Shown here in pieces: positions 27,312-35,594 of a stretch of DNA of 64,000 nucleotides. The notes beneath the pieces are model-generated. The model did no database searches, was not told where the DNA came from, and saw nothing but the letters and a program-made list of their open reading frames with translations. Both the position numbers and the translations under genes were made by a program. The stretch comes from Phosphoribacter sp037045055 (GTDB taxonomy: Bacteria > Actinomycetota > Actinomycetes > Actinomycetales > Dermatophilaceae): assembly GCA_037045055.1 (NCBI GenBank), contig JBAOHJ010000003.1:496001-560000 (forward strand), given 5' to 3'. How positions within the stretch are numbered: position 1 is the stretch's first letter; each line of letters opens with the position of its first letter.

Positions 27312-29011
27312 GGCCGCGGCCCCGTCTTCGCCGTCTCGCCCTCGGTCTGCCCGATCGGGGCCAGCGGCAAGGGGGAGCGTTCCAGGGTGACGTCGGCGTG
27401 ACGCGGCAGGGTGAGGCGGAAGCACGACCCGACCGCCGGCGCCCCCCACGCCTGCAGCCACCCCGCGTGCAGGCGGGCGTCCTCCAGGGAGATGGCCAGC
27501 CCCAGGCCGGTGCCGCCGCTGGTGCGGGTCCGGGCCGGGTCGCCCCGCCAGAACCGGTTGAACACCAAAGCCGCCTCGCCGGGTCGCAGCCCGATGCCGT
27601 GGTCGCGCACCGTGACGGCGACGGCGTGCTCGTCGGCACCCACGGTGATCTCGATCGGGCGCCCCTCCCCGTGCTCGATGGCGTTGACCAACAGGTTGCG
27701 CAGGATGCGCTCGACCCGGCGGGCGTCGTACTCCGCCTCGCACGGGTGCCCGGGGTCCACGACGCGCACCCGGCTGCCCTTGCGCTCGGCGAGGCTCTCG
27801 TTGGCGTCCACGACCCGCGCGACGGTGCTGCGCAGGTCCACCAGCTCGGTGTCCAGGACGGCGGCGCCGGCGTCGAAGCGGCTGATCTCCAACAGGTCGG
27901 ACAGCAGCGCCTCGAAGCGGTCGAGCTCGGCGTGCAGCAGCTCGGCCGATCGGGCCGCGGCCGGGTCGAAATCGCCCCGGCCGGCGTGCAGGACGTCGGC
28001 GGCCATCCGGATCGTCGTCAGCGGGGTGCGCAGCTCGTGGGAGACGTCGGAGACGAAGCGCTGCTGGACCTGGGAGAGGTGCTCGAGCTGGCCGATCTGG
28101 CGGGCCAGCCCGTCGGCCATCTCGTTGAACGAGGTCGCCAGGCTGGACAGGTCGTCCTCGCCGTGGGCGACCATGCGCTCGTCCAGCCGACCGGAGGCGA
28201 GACGTTCGGCGACCTGGGCGGCGCTGCGGACCGGGGCGACGACCAGCCGGGTGACCACGTAGGCGACCGCCCCGATGAGCAGCAGCAGCACGAGACCGCC
28301 GTAGAGCAGGGTGCGCAGGACCACGGCGAGCGAGTCGCGCTCGCGCTCCATCGGGTACACGTAGTAGATGCCGTAGCCGCCCGCGAGCGGCAAATCGACC
28401 TGCTGGCCGACCACCCAGGCGGGCACCGGCTCGGGCTGGCCGGTCAGGGCCACCGTGACCAGCTGGGTGTGCTGGACGGTCCGGTCCGCGGCGACCTGCT
28501 GGCGCAACTGCTCGGGCACCGCGGACAGGCCCAGCTCGCCGGAGACCACCACCGGCACGACGACGGTGTTGCGGTTGCTGTCCAGGCGGGCCAGCACGAC
28601 GTACCGGGTGCGCTCGGTGCCCGCGGCCTCCTGGACGATGGACACCGCCGCCTCGGTGACGGCCTCCTGCGACTGGGCCAGGTCGGTGGCGTAGAAGCCG
28701 ACCTGGGCGCGTTTGGTCAGCGCCAGGGCCTCGGCGGTGGCCACGCTGTGCCGCTCCTGGACCAGGCCGGCGGCGATCTGCCCGTAGAGATAGGTGCCGA
28801 CGGCGCCGACGACCAGCGTGCCCAGCGCGATCGTGACGACGACGACCCGGAACTGCAGGGAGCGCCGCCATAGGGCCACCAGACGCGCCAGACCGCTCAC
28901 CCCGGTGTGCCCGGCGGCCCGCGCGCCCCGCCGGGCGGTGTCGACGAGGTGCACGCGGTCCCCGAGCGCTCGCCGGGCTGATCGCGGGCCGGTGGCCGGC
29001 GGCGCACCCAT
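27308..29011 (-). CDS. mtrB: Sensor histidine kinase MtrB
   Basis: A 567-residue membrane kinase that phosphorylates MtrA to control cell division and wall metabolism. TM1 is at about 54-76, an extracellular sensor domain runs to about 230, TM2 at about 237-260, then HAMP, the dimerisation/phosphoacceptor helix SDVSHELRTPLTTIR with His325, and the HATPase domain with the N box NLLVNAIEHGEG (near 440), DHGIGL and GGTGLGLAI. The long basic N-terminus before TM1 is as in mycobacterial MtrB. The gene begins three bases after the mtrA stop. Confidence 0.96.
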   Translation of the reverse strand: MGAPPATGPRSARRALGDRVHLVDTARRGARAAGHTGVSGLARLVALWRRSLQFRVVVVTIALGTLVVGAVGTYLYGQIAAGLVQERHSVATAEALALTKRAQVGFYATDLAQSQEAVTEAAVSIVQEAAGTERTRYVVLARLDSNRNTVVVPVVVSGELGLSAVPEQLRQQVAADRTVQHTQLVTVALTGQPEPVPAWVVGQQVDLPLAGGYGIYYVYPMERERDSLAVVLRTLLYGGLVLLLLIGAVAYVVTRLVVAPVRSAAQVAERLASGRLDERMVAHGEDDLSSLATSFNEMADGLARQIGQLEHLSQVQQRFVSDVSHELRTPLTTIRMAADVLHAGRGDFDPAAARSAELLHAELDRFEALLSDLLEISRFDAGAAVLDTELVDLRSTVARVVDANESLAERKGSRVRVVDPGHPCEAEYDARRVERILRNLLVNAIEHGEGRPIEITVGADEHAVAVTVRDHGIGLRPGEAALVFNRFWRGDPARTRTSGGTGLGLAISLEDARLHAGWLQAWGAPAVGSCFRLTLPRHADVTLERSPLPLAPIGQTEGETAKTGPRP

Positions 29012-29014
29012 GGC

Positions 29015-29692
29015 CTAGGCGGGGCCGGCCTTGTACCCCACCCCGCGGACGGTGACGACGATCTCGGGGTGTTCGGGGTCGTGCTCGATCTTGCTGCGCA
29101 GCCGCTGCACGTGGACGTTGACCAGCCGGGTGTCCCCGGCGTGCCGGTAGCCCCAGACCTGCTCCAGCAGCACCTCGCGGGTGAAGACCTGCCAGGGCTT
29201 GCGCGCCAGCGCGACGAGCAGGTCGAACTCCAGCGGCGTCAGCGAGAGGGCCTTGCCGGCCCGCTTGACCGAGTGGCCGGCCACGTCGATGCTCAGGTCG
29301 CCGACCTCGAGGCGCTGCGGCTCGGGCTCGTCGCCGCGGCGCAGCCGGGCGCGGATGCGGGCGACGAGCTCCTGGGGCTTGAACGGCTTGACGATGTAGT
29401 CGTCGGCGCCGGACTCCAGGCCGACGACGATGTCCACCGTGTCGGTGCGCGCGGTGAGCATGACGATCGGGACCCCCGACTCGGCCCGCAGCCGGCGGCA
29501 TACCTCGAAGCCGTCCATCCCCGGCAGCATGACGTCCAGCAGGACCAGGTCGGGGCGGGTGTCCCGGAACGCGGCGACCGCGGCGGCGCCGTCGGCCACG
29601 TGGGTCGGCTCGAAGCCCTCCTGGGTGAGCACGATGGTGAGCATCTCGGCGAGGGCGAGGTCGTCGTCGACGACGAGCACGCGGCCTTTCAC
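29015..29692 (-). CDS. mtrA: Response regulator MtrA (OmpR/PhoB class)
   Basis: A 225-residue essential-type regulator of division, resuscitation and wall genes in actinobacteria. Receiver start is KGRVLVVDDDLALAEMLTIV, the phosphoacceptor is Asp53 in LLDVMLPGMDGFEV, and KPFKPQELVARIRARL ends the receiver. The winged-helix effector has LTPLEFDLLVALARKPWQVF and RLVNVHVQRLRSKIE. GTG at 29692 is chosen over a GTG at 29716 because GGAAGGA lies at the right spacing and homologues begin at this point. First gene of mtrA-mtrB-lpqB. Confidence 0.96.
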   Translation of the reverse strand: MKGRVLVVDDDLALAEMLTIVLTQEGFEPTHVADGAAAVAAFRDTRPDLVLLDVMLPGMDGFEVCRRLRAESGVPIVMLTARTDTVDIVVGLESGADDYIVKPFKPQELVARIRARLRRGDEPEPQRLEVGDLSIDVAGHSVKRAGKALSLTPLEFDLLVALARKPWQVFTREVLLEQVWGYRHAGDTRLVNVHVQRLRSKIEHDPEHPEIVVTVRGVGYKAGPA

Positions 29693-29790
29693 CAGGGGGT
29701 CCTTCCGACGTCCCACGTGGGTATGCCGGCATCATCACACACGGTCGGCGCCGCGGCGGGGATGCCGGGCGGGCGGACCGGGCGACGCAA

Positions 29791-29822
29791 GCGGCGCCCT
29801 CCCAGGGGGTGAAGGGCGCCGC
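29791..29822 (-). terminator. Strong hairpin terminator after sahH
   Basis: GCGGCGCCCT (29791-29800) and AGGGCGCCGC (29813-29822) make a perfect 10-bp stem with a 12-base loop. It lies about 170 bases beyond the sahH stop and before mtrA on the same strand, so it would insulate mtrA from sahH transcription. No T-run follows. Confidence 0.65.
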
Positions 29823-29909
29823 CAGGCCCCCATTATGGGTCCCTTACCCCGCCGACGCCAGCACCTGGGCGCAAGTCGTCCAGTTCACCCGGGTATGCCG
29901 CGTGCCGCC

Positions 29910-29990
29910 CGGTCGGTGGGTGCCGACCGTTCGGTAGGCGCCGGCCGGGCTTCGGTAGGCGCCGGCCGTGCGGTGGTGAGTGCCGGCCGG
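29910..29990. repeat. Degenerate 20-21-base tandem repeats after the sahH stop
   Basis: Four imperfect units lie head to tail. The two best share TTCGGTAGGCGCCGGCCG (starting at about 29930 and 29951); the outer two carry T/A and G/A changes. The array abuts the sahH stop codon at 29991-29993. Confidence 0.7.
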
Positions 29991-31427
29991 TCAGTAGCGG
30001 TAGTGATCGGGCTTGTAGGGCCCGGCGACGTCGACGCCGAGGTACTCGGCCTGGGGCTTGGACAGCTCGGTGAGCCGCACGCCCAGGGCGTCCAGGTGCA
30101 GCCGGGCGACCATCTCGTCGAGGACCTTGGGCAGGGTGTACACCCGACGGTCGTACTCCGCGGCCTTGGTGTAGAGCTCGATCTGGGCGATCGTCTGGTT
30201 GCTGAACGAGTTGCTCATGACGAAGCTCGGGTGGCCGGTGGCGTTGCCGAGGTTCATCAGCCGGCCCTCGGACAGCACGATGACCGAGCGGCCCGTGGGG
30301 AAGGTCCACTCGTGGACCTGCCCCTTGATCTCGGTCTTGACGATCCCGGGCACCCGGGCCAGGCCGGCCATGTCGATCTCGTTGTCGAAGTGGCCGATGT
30401 TGGCGACGATCGCCTTGTCCTTCATCCGGGACATGTGCTCGGCGGTGACGACGTCGTAGCACCCGGTGGCCGTGACGACGATGTCGGCGATCTCGACGAC
30501 CTCGTCCAGGCGGGCCACCTGGTAGCCCTCCATGGCCGCCTGCAGCGCGCAGATCGGGTCGATCTCGGTGACGACGACCCGGGCGCCCTGACCGGCCAGC
30601 GACTGCGCACACCCCTTGCCCACGTCCCCGTAGCCGCACACCACGGCCACCTTGCCGCCGATGAGCACGTCGGTGGCCCGGTTGAGCCCGTCGACGAGGG
30701 AATGGCGGCAGCCGTACTTGTTGTCGAACTTGCTCTTGGTCACCGAGTCGTTGACGTTGATCGCGGGGAAGAGCAGCTCGCCGGCCTCGGCGAGCTGGTA
30801 GAGCCGGTGCACGCCGGTGGTGGTCTCCTCGGTGACCCCGGTGATCCCGGCGGCGACCCGGGTCCACCTGCCCGGGTCCGCGGCCAGCGTGCGACGCACC
30901 AGGGCCTTGAAGACGGCGAACTCCTCGGAGTCCTCGTCCGTGGTCGGGGGCACCTGGCCGGCGGCCTCCCACGCCACGCCCTTGTGCACGAGCATGGTCG
31001 CGTCGCCGCCGTCGTCGAGGATCATGTTCGGACCCTCGCCGTCGGGCCAGGTGAGGATCGCCTCGGTGCACTCCCAGTACTCCTGCAGGGTCTCGCCCTT
31101 CCACGCGAACACCGGCACCCCCGCGGGCGCCTCGGGGCTGCCCGTGGGCCCGACGACCACCGCGGCGGCCGCCTCGTCCTGGGTGGAGAAGATGTTGCAC
31201 GAGGCCCACCGCACCTGCGCCCCCAGGGCGGTGAGGGTCTCGATGAGCACCGCGGTCTGCACGGTCATGTGCAGCGACCCGGCGATCCGGGCGCCGCGTA
31301 ACGGCTGGCGGTCGGCGTACTCGCGTCGCAGCGCCATCAGGCCGGGCATCTCGTGCTCGGCCAGACGCACCTGGTGGCGGCCGGCGGTGGCGAGAGCGAG
31401 GTCGGCCACGCGGAAGTCGACGGACAT
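29991..31427 (-). CDS. sahH: Adenosylhomocysteinase
   Basis: NAD-dependent hydrolysis of S-adenosylhomocysteine to adenosine and homocysteine, which relieves product inhibition of SAM methyltransferases. At 478 residues it is the long actinobacterial type. Conserved blocks: FRVADLALATAGRHQVRLAE, the substrate region MTVQTAVLIETLTALGA, the NAD site CGYGDVGKGCAQSLAGQGA and the C-terminal KPDHYRY. ATG at 31427 is preceded by a full AAGGAG; an in-frame start further upstream lacks homology. A structured leader candidate lies at 31461-31515. Confidence 0.97.
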   Translation of the reverse strand: MSVDFRVADLALATAGRHQVRLAEHEMPGLMALRREYADRQPLRGARIAGSLHMTVQTAVLIETLTALGAQVRWASCNIFSTQDEAAAAVVVGPTGSPEAPAGVPVFAWKGETLQEYWECTEAILTWPDGEGPNMILDDGGDATMLVHKGVAWEAAGQVPPTTDEDSEEFAVFKALVRRTLAADPGRWTRVAAGITGVTEETTTGVHRLYQLAEAGELLFPAINVNDSVTKSKFDNKYGCRHSLVDGLNRATDVLIGGKVAVVCGYGDVGKGCAQSLAGQGARVVVTEIDPICALQAAMEGYQVARLDEVVEIADIVVTATGCYDVVTAEHMSRMKDKAIVANIGHFDNEIDMAGLARVPGIVKTEIKGQVHEWTFPTGRSVIVLSEGRLMNLGNATGHPSFVMSNSFSNQTIAQIELYTKAAEYDRRVYTLPKVLDEMVARLHLDALGVRLTELSKPQAEYLGVDVAGPYKPDHYRY

Positions 31428-31460
31428 GGCAAGGCTCCTTGGCGTCGGTGGTGTGCTGAC

Positions 31461-31515
31461 CCGGCGTCGCCCTTCTGGGCACGGCATCTCTCGCGCGGGT
31501 CGTCACCCACGCCGG
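31461..31515 (-). promoter_or_regulatory. Candidate structured leader RNA upstream of sahH
   Basis: Read on the minus strand, CCGGCGT (31515-31509) pairs with ACGCCGG (31467-31461), closing a junction with two hairpins: GGGT-GACG-ACCC (31508-31497) and GCCC-AGAA-GGGC (31480-31469). The single-stranded stretch between the hairpins reads GCGAGAGATGCC. The element ends about 34 bases before the sahH start and just ahead of the Shine-Dalgarno. It does not match the SAH or SAM-IV riboswitch consensus as I know them. Whether the RNA is transcribed is not known. Confidence 0.35.
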
Positions 31516-31547
31516 CGGAGCGACCAGTCTACCCGCCCCGAGGCGGC

Positions 31548-32507
31548 TCAGTGGTGGGGCGCGGCGGGCCGGGGGCTACGGATGCGGTGCACGCCCGTGA
31601 TGATGCCCACGACGATCGCCCCGACGATCAGCCCGACGATGGCCGAGCCGAGGGTGTTGACGCACCAGGCCAGCAGGCCCCCCAACGCGCCGGTGGCCTG
31701 GGCGAGGGAATCCTCCAGGTGGTGCACGAGGGAGTAGGGGGCGTGCCAGCCGAGGTCGTCGGCGCCGACGAGCAGGATGTGCCCGCCGACCCAGAGCATG
31801 GCGACGATCCCCACCGTGGCGAGGACGGCGAGCAGCCGCGGCATCCCGGCGACGAGCAGGCGGCCGACCCGCTGGGCGCCGGCCGAGCGTCGCCGCGCGA
31901 GCCGCAGGCCGATGTCGTCCATCTTGACGATGAGGGCGACGACGCCGTAGACGAGCGCGGTGATGGCCACGGCGACGACGACGAGGATGAGCGCGCGAGG
32001 CACGAAGGCCTCGCTGCTGACCTCGTTGAGCGCGATGACCATGATCTCGGCGGAGAGGATGAAGTCGGTGCGGATCGCGCCGGCGACCATCGTGCGCTCG
32101 TGTTCCTCGCTCGGCACGGCCGCAGAGAGCGGCTCGGTGGCGTGCTGCCCGTGGCCGAGCTTCTCCCAGATCTTCTCGGCCCCCTCGAAGCTCAGGTAGG
32201 TGCCGCCGAGCATGAGCAGAGGCGTGAGCAGCCACGGAACGAACTGGCTGAACAGCAGCGCCGCGGGGAGGATGAAGAGCAGCTTGTTGCGCAGGGAGCC
32301 CAGCGCGATCCGCTTGATGATCGGCAGCTCACGGTCGGGCGTGAAGCCGTGCACGTAGCGAGGAGTGACGGCGGTGTCGTCGACGACGACCCCGGCGGCC
32401 TTGACGCTGGCCCGCCCCGCCGCTGCGCTCACGTCGTCGATCGAGGCCGCCGCGAGCTTGACCAGGGCGGCGATATCGTCGAGCAGGGCGACGAGGCCAC
32501 CTGCCAT
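31548..32507 (-). CDS. DUF808 family inner-membrane protein (YedI-like)
   Basis: A 319-residue integral membrane protein of unknown function. The N-terminus MAGGLVALLDDIAALVKLAA and the block AVTPRYVHGFTPDRELPIIK are diagnostic for DUF808. About six TM helices follow, the first near LLFILPAALLFSQFVPWLL, and LGGTYLSFEGAEKIWEKLGH and RTDFILSAEIMVIALNEV are strongly conserved family segments. ATG at 32507 has AGCAGGA upstream. Diverges from the oxidoreductase cluster. Confidence 0.93.
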   Translation of the reverse strand: MAGGLVALLDDIAALVKLAAASIDDVSAAAGRASVKAAGVVVDDTAVTPRYVHGFTPDRELPIIKRIALGSLRNKLLFILPAALLFSQFVPWLLTPLLMLGGTYLSFEGAEKIWEKLGHGQHATEPLSAAVPSEEHERTMVAGAIRTDFILSAEIMVIALNEVSSEAFVPRALILVVVAVAITALVYGVVALIVKMDDIGLRLARRRSAGAQRVGRLLVAGMPRLLAVLATVGIVAMLWVGGHILLVGADDLGWHAPYSLVHHLEDSLAQATGALGGLLAWCVNTLGSAIVGLIVGAIVVGIITGVHRIRSPRPAAPHH

Positions 32508-32717
32508 CGGGTCCTGCTCCTTGTCGTCGGGGACAGGCCCAGGGTAACCGGCGCGCCAGGCCGGCCTCGGACGCCGGCAGCCGACCGCGTCGTGACGGCC
32601 GCACGACCCCCCGGATGACCGGCATGTGGGACGGGCTGGGGTCGACGATGCCGCTGCGTGGGACCAAGGACCTACGGCCCTTTGCGCCACGGCGGCTCGC
32701 GGCATACGGTCTGCATC
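32508..32717. other. Divergent promoter region of DUF808 and the oxidoreductase cluster
   Basis: A 210-base gap with no gene. It holds the upstream regions of two divergent units and one CGGCATAC octamer at about 32700, 10-18 bases before the porG-like ATG. The plus-strand leader of the cluster lacks an evident Shine-Dalgarno. I could not assign promoter hexamers with confidence. Confidence 0.4.
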
Positions 32718-33317
32718 ATGTTCGAGGTCCGTATCCACGGCCGCGGCGGACAAGGTGTCGTCACAGCCGCCGAGGTTCTCTCGGTCGCAGCTTTCGACGA
32801 GGGCCGTCACGCCCAGGCTTTCCCGTCCTTCGGTTCCGAGCGAACGGGGGCACCGGTCGTCGCCTTCTGCCGCATAGCGGAACAACAGATCCGCGTCCGG
32901 GAGCCCATCGTGGCCCCGGACGCTCTCGTCGTTCAGGACGCCACCCTGCTGCACCAGGTCGACGTGTTCGCCGGGCTCAAGCCCGAGGGCTACGTCCTCA
33001 TCAACTCCACCCAGACGCTCGGCCAGCTGGGCATAGACGGGCTGGCGACCAGCCACCCGCAGGTCCGGGTGCTGACCATCCCGGCCACCGACATCGCCCG
33101 GGAGAACATCGGGCGCCCGGTGCCCAACCTCGTCATGCTCGGCGGGCTGGCGGCGTTCACCGACGTCGTCAACCTCCCCGGCCTGCTGGAGGCCATGGGC
33201 CACCACTTCCCCGGCGCCCTGGGCGTGAAGAACCAGGCGGCCGCGACGGCGGCATACGAGTACGTGAAGTCCCACATGGGCGCGACCAAGGAGGCTGCCG
33301 GTGCGCACGCAGATTGA
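32718..33317 (+). CDS. 2-oxoacid:acceptor oxidoreductase, gamma subunit
   Basis: A 199-residue catalytic-gamma subunit of the pyruvate/2-oxoisovalerate ferredoxin oxidoreductase family. It starts MFEVRIHGRGGQGVVTAAEV, the signature of PorG/VorC, and contains PSFGSERTGAPVVAFCR, which helps bind coenzyme A. ATG at 32718 begins exactly at the conserved start. The 3' end overlaps the alpha subunit by 17 bases. Substrate (pyruvate or a branched oxoacid) cannot be told. Confidence 0.92.
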   Translation: MFEVRIHGRGGQGVVTAAEVLSVAAFDEGRHAQAFPSFGSERTGAPVVAFCRIAEQQIRVREPIVAPDALVVQDATLLHQVDVFAGLKPEGYVLINSTQTLGQLGIDGLATSHPQVRVLTIPATDIARENIGRPVPNLVMLGGLAAFTDVVNLPGLLEAMGHHFPGALGVKNQAAATAAYEYVKSHMGATKEAAGAHAD

Positions 33318-34554
33318 GGGCTCCCAGGCGGTCGCCCAGGCGGTGGCGGCCTGCCGCCCCCAGGTGATCTGCGCCTACCCGATCTCGCCCCAGACGCACA
33401 TCGTCGAGGGCCTGTCGGCGCTGGTGAAGACCGGCGAGCTGCCCGGCTGCGAGTTCGTCAACGTCGAGTCGGAGTTCGGCGCGATGTCGGTGGCCATCGG
33501 GTCCTCGGCCGCCGGCGCCCGCACCTACACGGCGACGGCCAGCCAGGGTCTGCTGTTCATGGTCGAGGCGGTCTACAACGCCTCCGGCCTCGGGCTGCCC
33601 ATCGTCATGACGGTGGCGAACCGGGCCATCGGCGCTCCGATCAACATCTGGAACGACCACACCGACGCGATGAGCCAGCGCGACTCGGGGTGGATCCAGC
33701 TGTACGCGGAGACCAACCAGGAGGCCGCCGACCTGCACGTGCAGGCCTTCAAGATCGCCGAGGAGCTGTCCCTGCCGGTCATGGTCTGCATGGACGGGTT
33801 CATCCTCACCCACGCGGTCGAGGAGGTCGACGTCCCCGAGCTGGACCAGGTGCAGCGGTTCCTGCCGCCGTTCCAGCCGCGCCAGGTGCTCGACCCGGCC
33901 GAGCCGGTGTCGATCGGCGCCATGGTGGGCCCGGAGGCCTTCACCGAGGTGCGCTACCTCGCCCACGAGAAGCAGATGCGCGCCCTGGAGACGATCCCCC
34001 GGGTCGCCGAGGAGTTCGAGGCGGTGTTCGGCCGCGAGGCCGGTGGCCTGATCCGCACCTACCGCTGCGAGGACGCCGAGACCGTCGTCATCGCGCTGGG
34101 CTCGGTGCTCGGCACGATCAAGGACGTCGTCGACGAGCGTCGCGAGCGCGGCGAGAAGATCGGCGTGCTGGGCATCTGCTCGTTCCGGCCCTTCCCCCTC
34201 GACGCGGTCCGCGAGGCCCTGAGCCACGCCACCCGGTTCGTCGCCCTGGAGAAGGCCTTCTCCGTCGGCATCGGCGGCATCGTCGCCTCGCACGTGCGGA
34301 TGGCCATGTCCAAGCACCCGATCGCCAACTACACGGTGGTCGCCGGCCTGGGCGGGCGCAACATCCTCAAGTCGTCGCTGCACGCCATGCTCGACAAGGC
34401 GGTCGCGGACGAGTTGGAGTTCCTCACCTTCCTCGACCTCGACCAGGACCTCGTCGACCGGGAGATCGAGCGCGCCAAGCTCGAGCCGCGATCCGGTCCG
34501 AGCGCCGAGAACATGCTGCGCGACGTCGGCGCCGTCCGCGCCAGCGCCACCTGA
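33301..34554 (+). CDS. 2-oxoacid:acceptor oxidoreductase, alpha subunit
   Basis: A 417-residue alpha subunit. Conserved segments are the N-terminal EGSQAVAQAVAACRPQVICA, YPISPQTHIVEGLSALV, the substrate-binding FVNVESEFGAMSVAIGSSAA and GLLFMVEAVYNASGLGLP; the C-terminal transketolase-like domain is VIALGSVLGTIKDVVDE. The start overlaps porG-like by 17 bases and precedes the beta gene by 11 bases with GAAGGAGCC. It functions as part of an (alpha-beta-gamma) complex with thiamine diphosphate and iron-sulfur clusters. Confidence 0.93.
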   Translation: MRTQIEGSQAVAQAVAACRPQVICAYPISPQTHIVEGLSALVKTGELPGCEFVNVESEFGAMSVAIGSSAAGARTYTATASQGLLFMVEAVYNASGLGLPIVMTVANRAIGAPINIWNDHTDAMSQRDSGWIQLYAETNQEAADLHVQAFKIAEELSLPVMVCMDGFILTHAVEEVDVPELDQVQRFLPPFQPRQVLDPAEPVSIGAMVGPEAFTEVRYLAHEKQMRALETIPRVAEEFEAVFGREAGGLIRTYRCEDAETVVIALGSVLGTIKDVVDERRERGEKIGVLGICSFRPFPLDAVREALSHATRFVALEKAFSVGIGGIVASHVRMAMSKHPIANYTVVAGLGGRNILKSSLHAMLDKAVADELEFLTFLDLDQDLVDREIERAKLEPRSGPSAENMLRDVGAVRASAT

Positions 34555-34565
34555 AGGAGCCTGAC

Positions 34566-35594
34566 ATGACGACCGAGATCCGCCACCAGCCGGCCAACCA
34601 GCCGGTGAAGTTCTACCAGGTCGGCAGCTTCGCCGTGGGCAACCGGCTGCTGCCGGTCGAGCAGCGCTCGGTGCAGTCCGACCCCGAGCGCACCAACGCC
34701 CTGACCTCCGGTCACCGGGCCTGCCAGGGCTGCGGCGAGGCCCTCGGGGCCCGGTACGCCCTGGACGCGGCGCTGCGGGCGGCCGAGGGCAAGATGGTCG
34801 CCGTCAACGCGACCGGCTGCCTGGAGGTGTTCTCCACCCCCTACCCGGAGACGTCCTGGCGGATCGCGTGGCTGCACTCGCTGTTCGGCAACGCCCCGGC
34901 GGTCGCGGCCGGCGTCGCGGCGGCATACCGCGCGTTGGGCAAGGACGACATCCGGGTGGTCGGCCAGGGGGGCGACGGCGGCACGGTCGACATCGGCTTC
35001 GGCTGCCTGTCCGGGATGTTCGAGCGCAACGACGACGTGCTCTACATCTGCTACGACAACGAGGCGTACATGAACACCGGCGTGCAGCGCTCCGGGGCGA
35101 CCCCGGCGGCTGCCCGGACCAACACCACCCAGGCCGTCGGGCCCGAGCCGGGCAACGTGTTCGGCCAGGGCAAGGACATGCCGCGGATCGCCATGGCCCA
35201 CGAGATCCCCTACGTCGCCACGGCCACCGTCGCCGACCTGCACGACCTGGAGGCCAAGGCCACCAAGGCGATGTCGATCCGCGGGGCCCGCTACCTGCAC
35301 GTGCTCGTCCCCTGCCCGCTGGGCTGGGGTACCGCGTCGTGCGACACCATCAAGTACGCCCGACTGGCCAAGGAGTCCGGCATCTTCCCGGTGTTCGAAG
35401 CCGAGCGCGGCGAGGTCGTCGCCTCCAGCCCGATCCGGCGCAAGGTCCCGGTCGAGGAGTACTTCAAGGGCCAGAAGCGCTACGCCCACCTGTTCTCCCC
35501 CACCCGCCGCGACGACGTCATCGACCGCCTGCAGGCCGCGGCCGACCGCAACATCGCGCGCTACGGACTGCTGCCTGAGGAGTCGAGCAACTGA
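34566..35594 (+). CDS. 2-oxoacid:acceptor oxidoreductase, beta subunit (ThDP-binding)
   Basis: A 342-residue beta subunit carrying thiamine diphosphate and a 4Fe-4S cluster. The cluster ligands are likely the Cys pair in HRACQGCGEALGARYA plus Cys in NATGCLEVF and in GTASCDTIKYAR. The ThDP motif is QGGDGGTVDIGF followed by YICYDNEAYMNTGVQRSG. It has the extra 40-residue N-terminal extension seen in NAD(P)-linked clusters. The stop TGA shares one base with the next ATG (TGATG), so the flavoprotein is translationally coupled. Confidence 0.94.
   Translation: MTTEIRHQPANQPVKFYQVGSFAVGNRLLPVEQRSVQSDPERTNALTSGHRACQGCGEALGARYALDAALRAAEGKMVAVNATGCLEVFSTPYPETSWRIAWLHSLFGNAPAVAAGVAAAYRALGKDDIRVVGQGGDGGTVDIGFGCLSGMFERNDDVLYICYDNEAYMNTGVQRSGATPAAARTNTTQAVGPEPGNVFGQGKDMPRIAMAHEIPYVATATVADLHDLEAKATKAMSIRGARYLHVLVPCPLGWGTASCDTIKYARLAKESGIFPVFEAERGEVVASSPIRRKVPVEEYFKGQKRYAHLFSPTRRDDVIDRLQAAADRNIARYGLLPEESSN

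Larger units (their letters stand above)
29693..29990. other. Intergenic region between sahH and mtrA
   Basis: This 298-base gap on the leftward strand holds, in order from sahH, a set of degenerate 20-21-base tandem repeats immediately after the sahH stop, a strong hairpin (29791-29822) and the presumed mtrA promoter region. Octamer copies GTATGCCG occur at about 29720 and 29892. The tmk gene found at this position in mycobacteria is absent. I see no open reading frame worth calling. Confidence 0.6.

Noticed and set aside
31428..31547. SAH or SAM-IV riboswitch upstream of sahH
   Set aside because: I looked for the conserved core sequences of both as I remember them and did not find them, so only an unclassified structured element is proposed.
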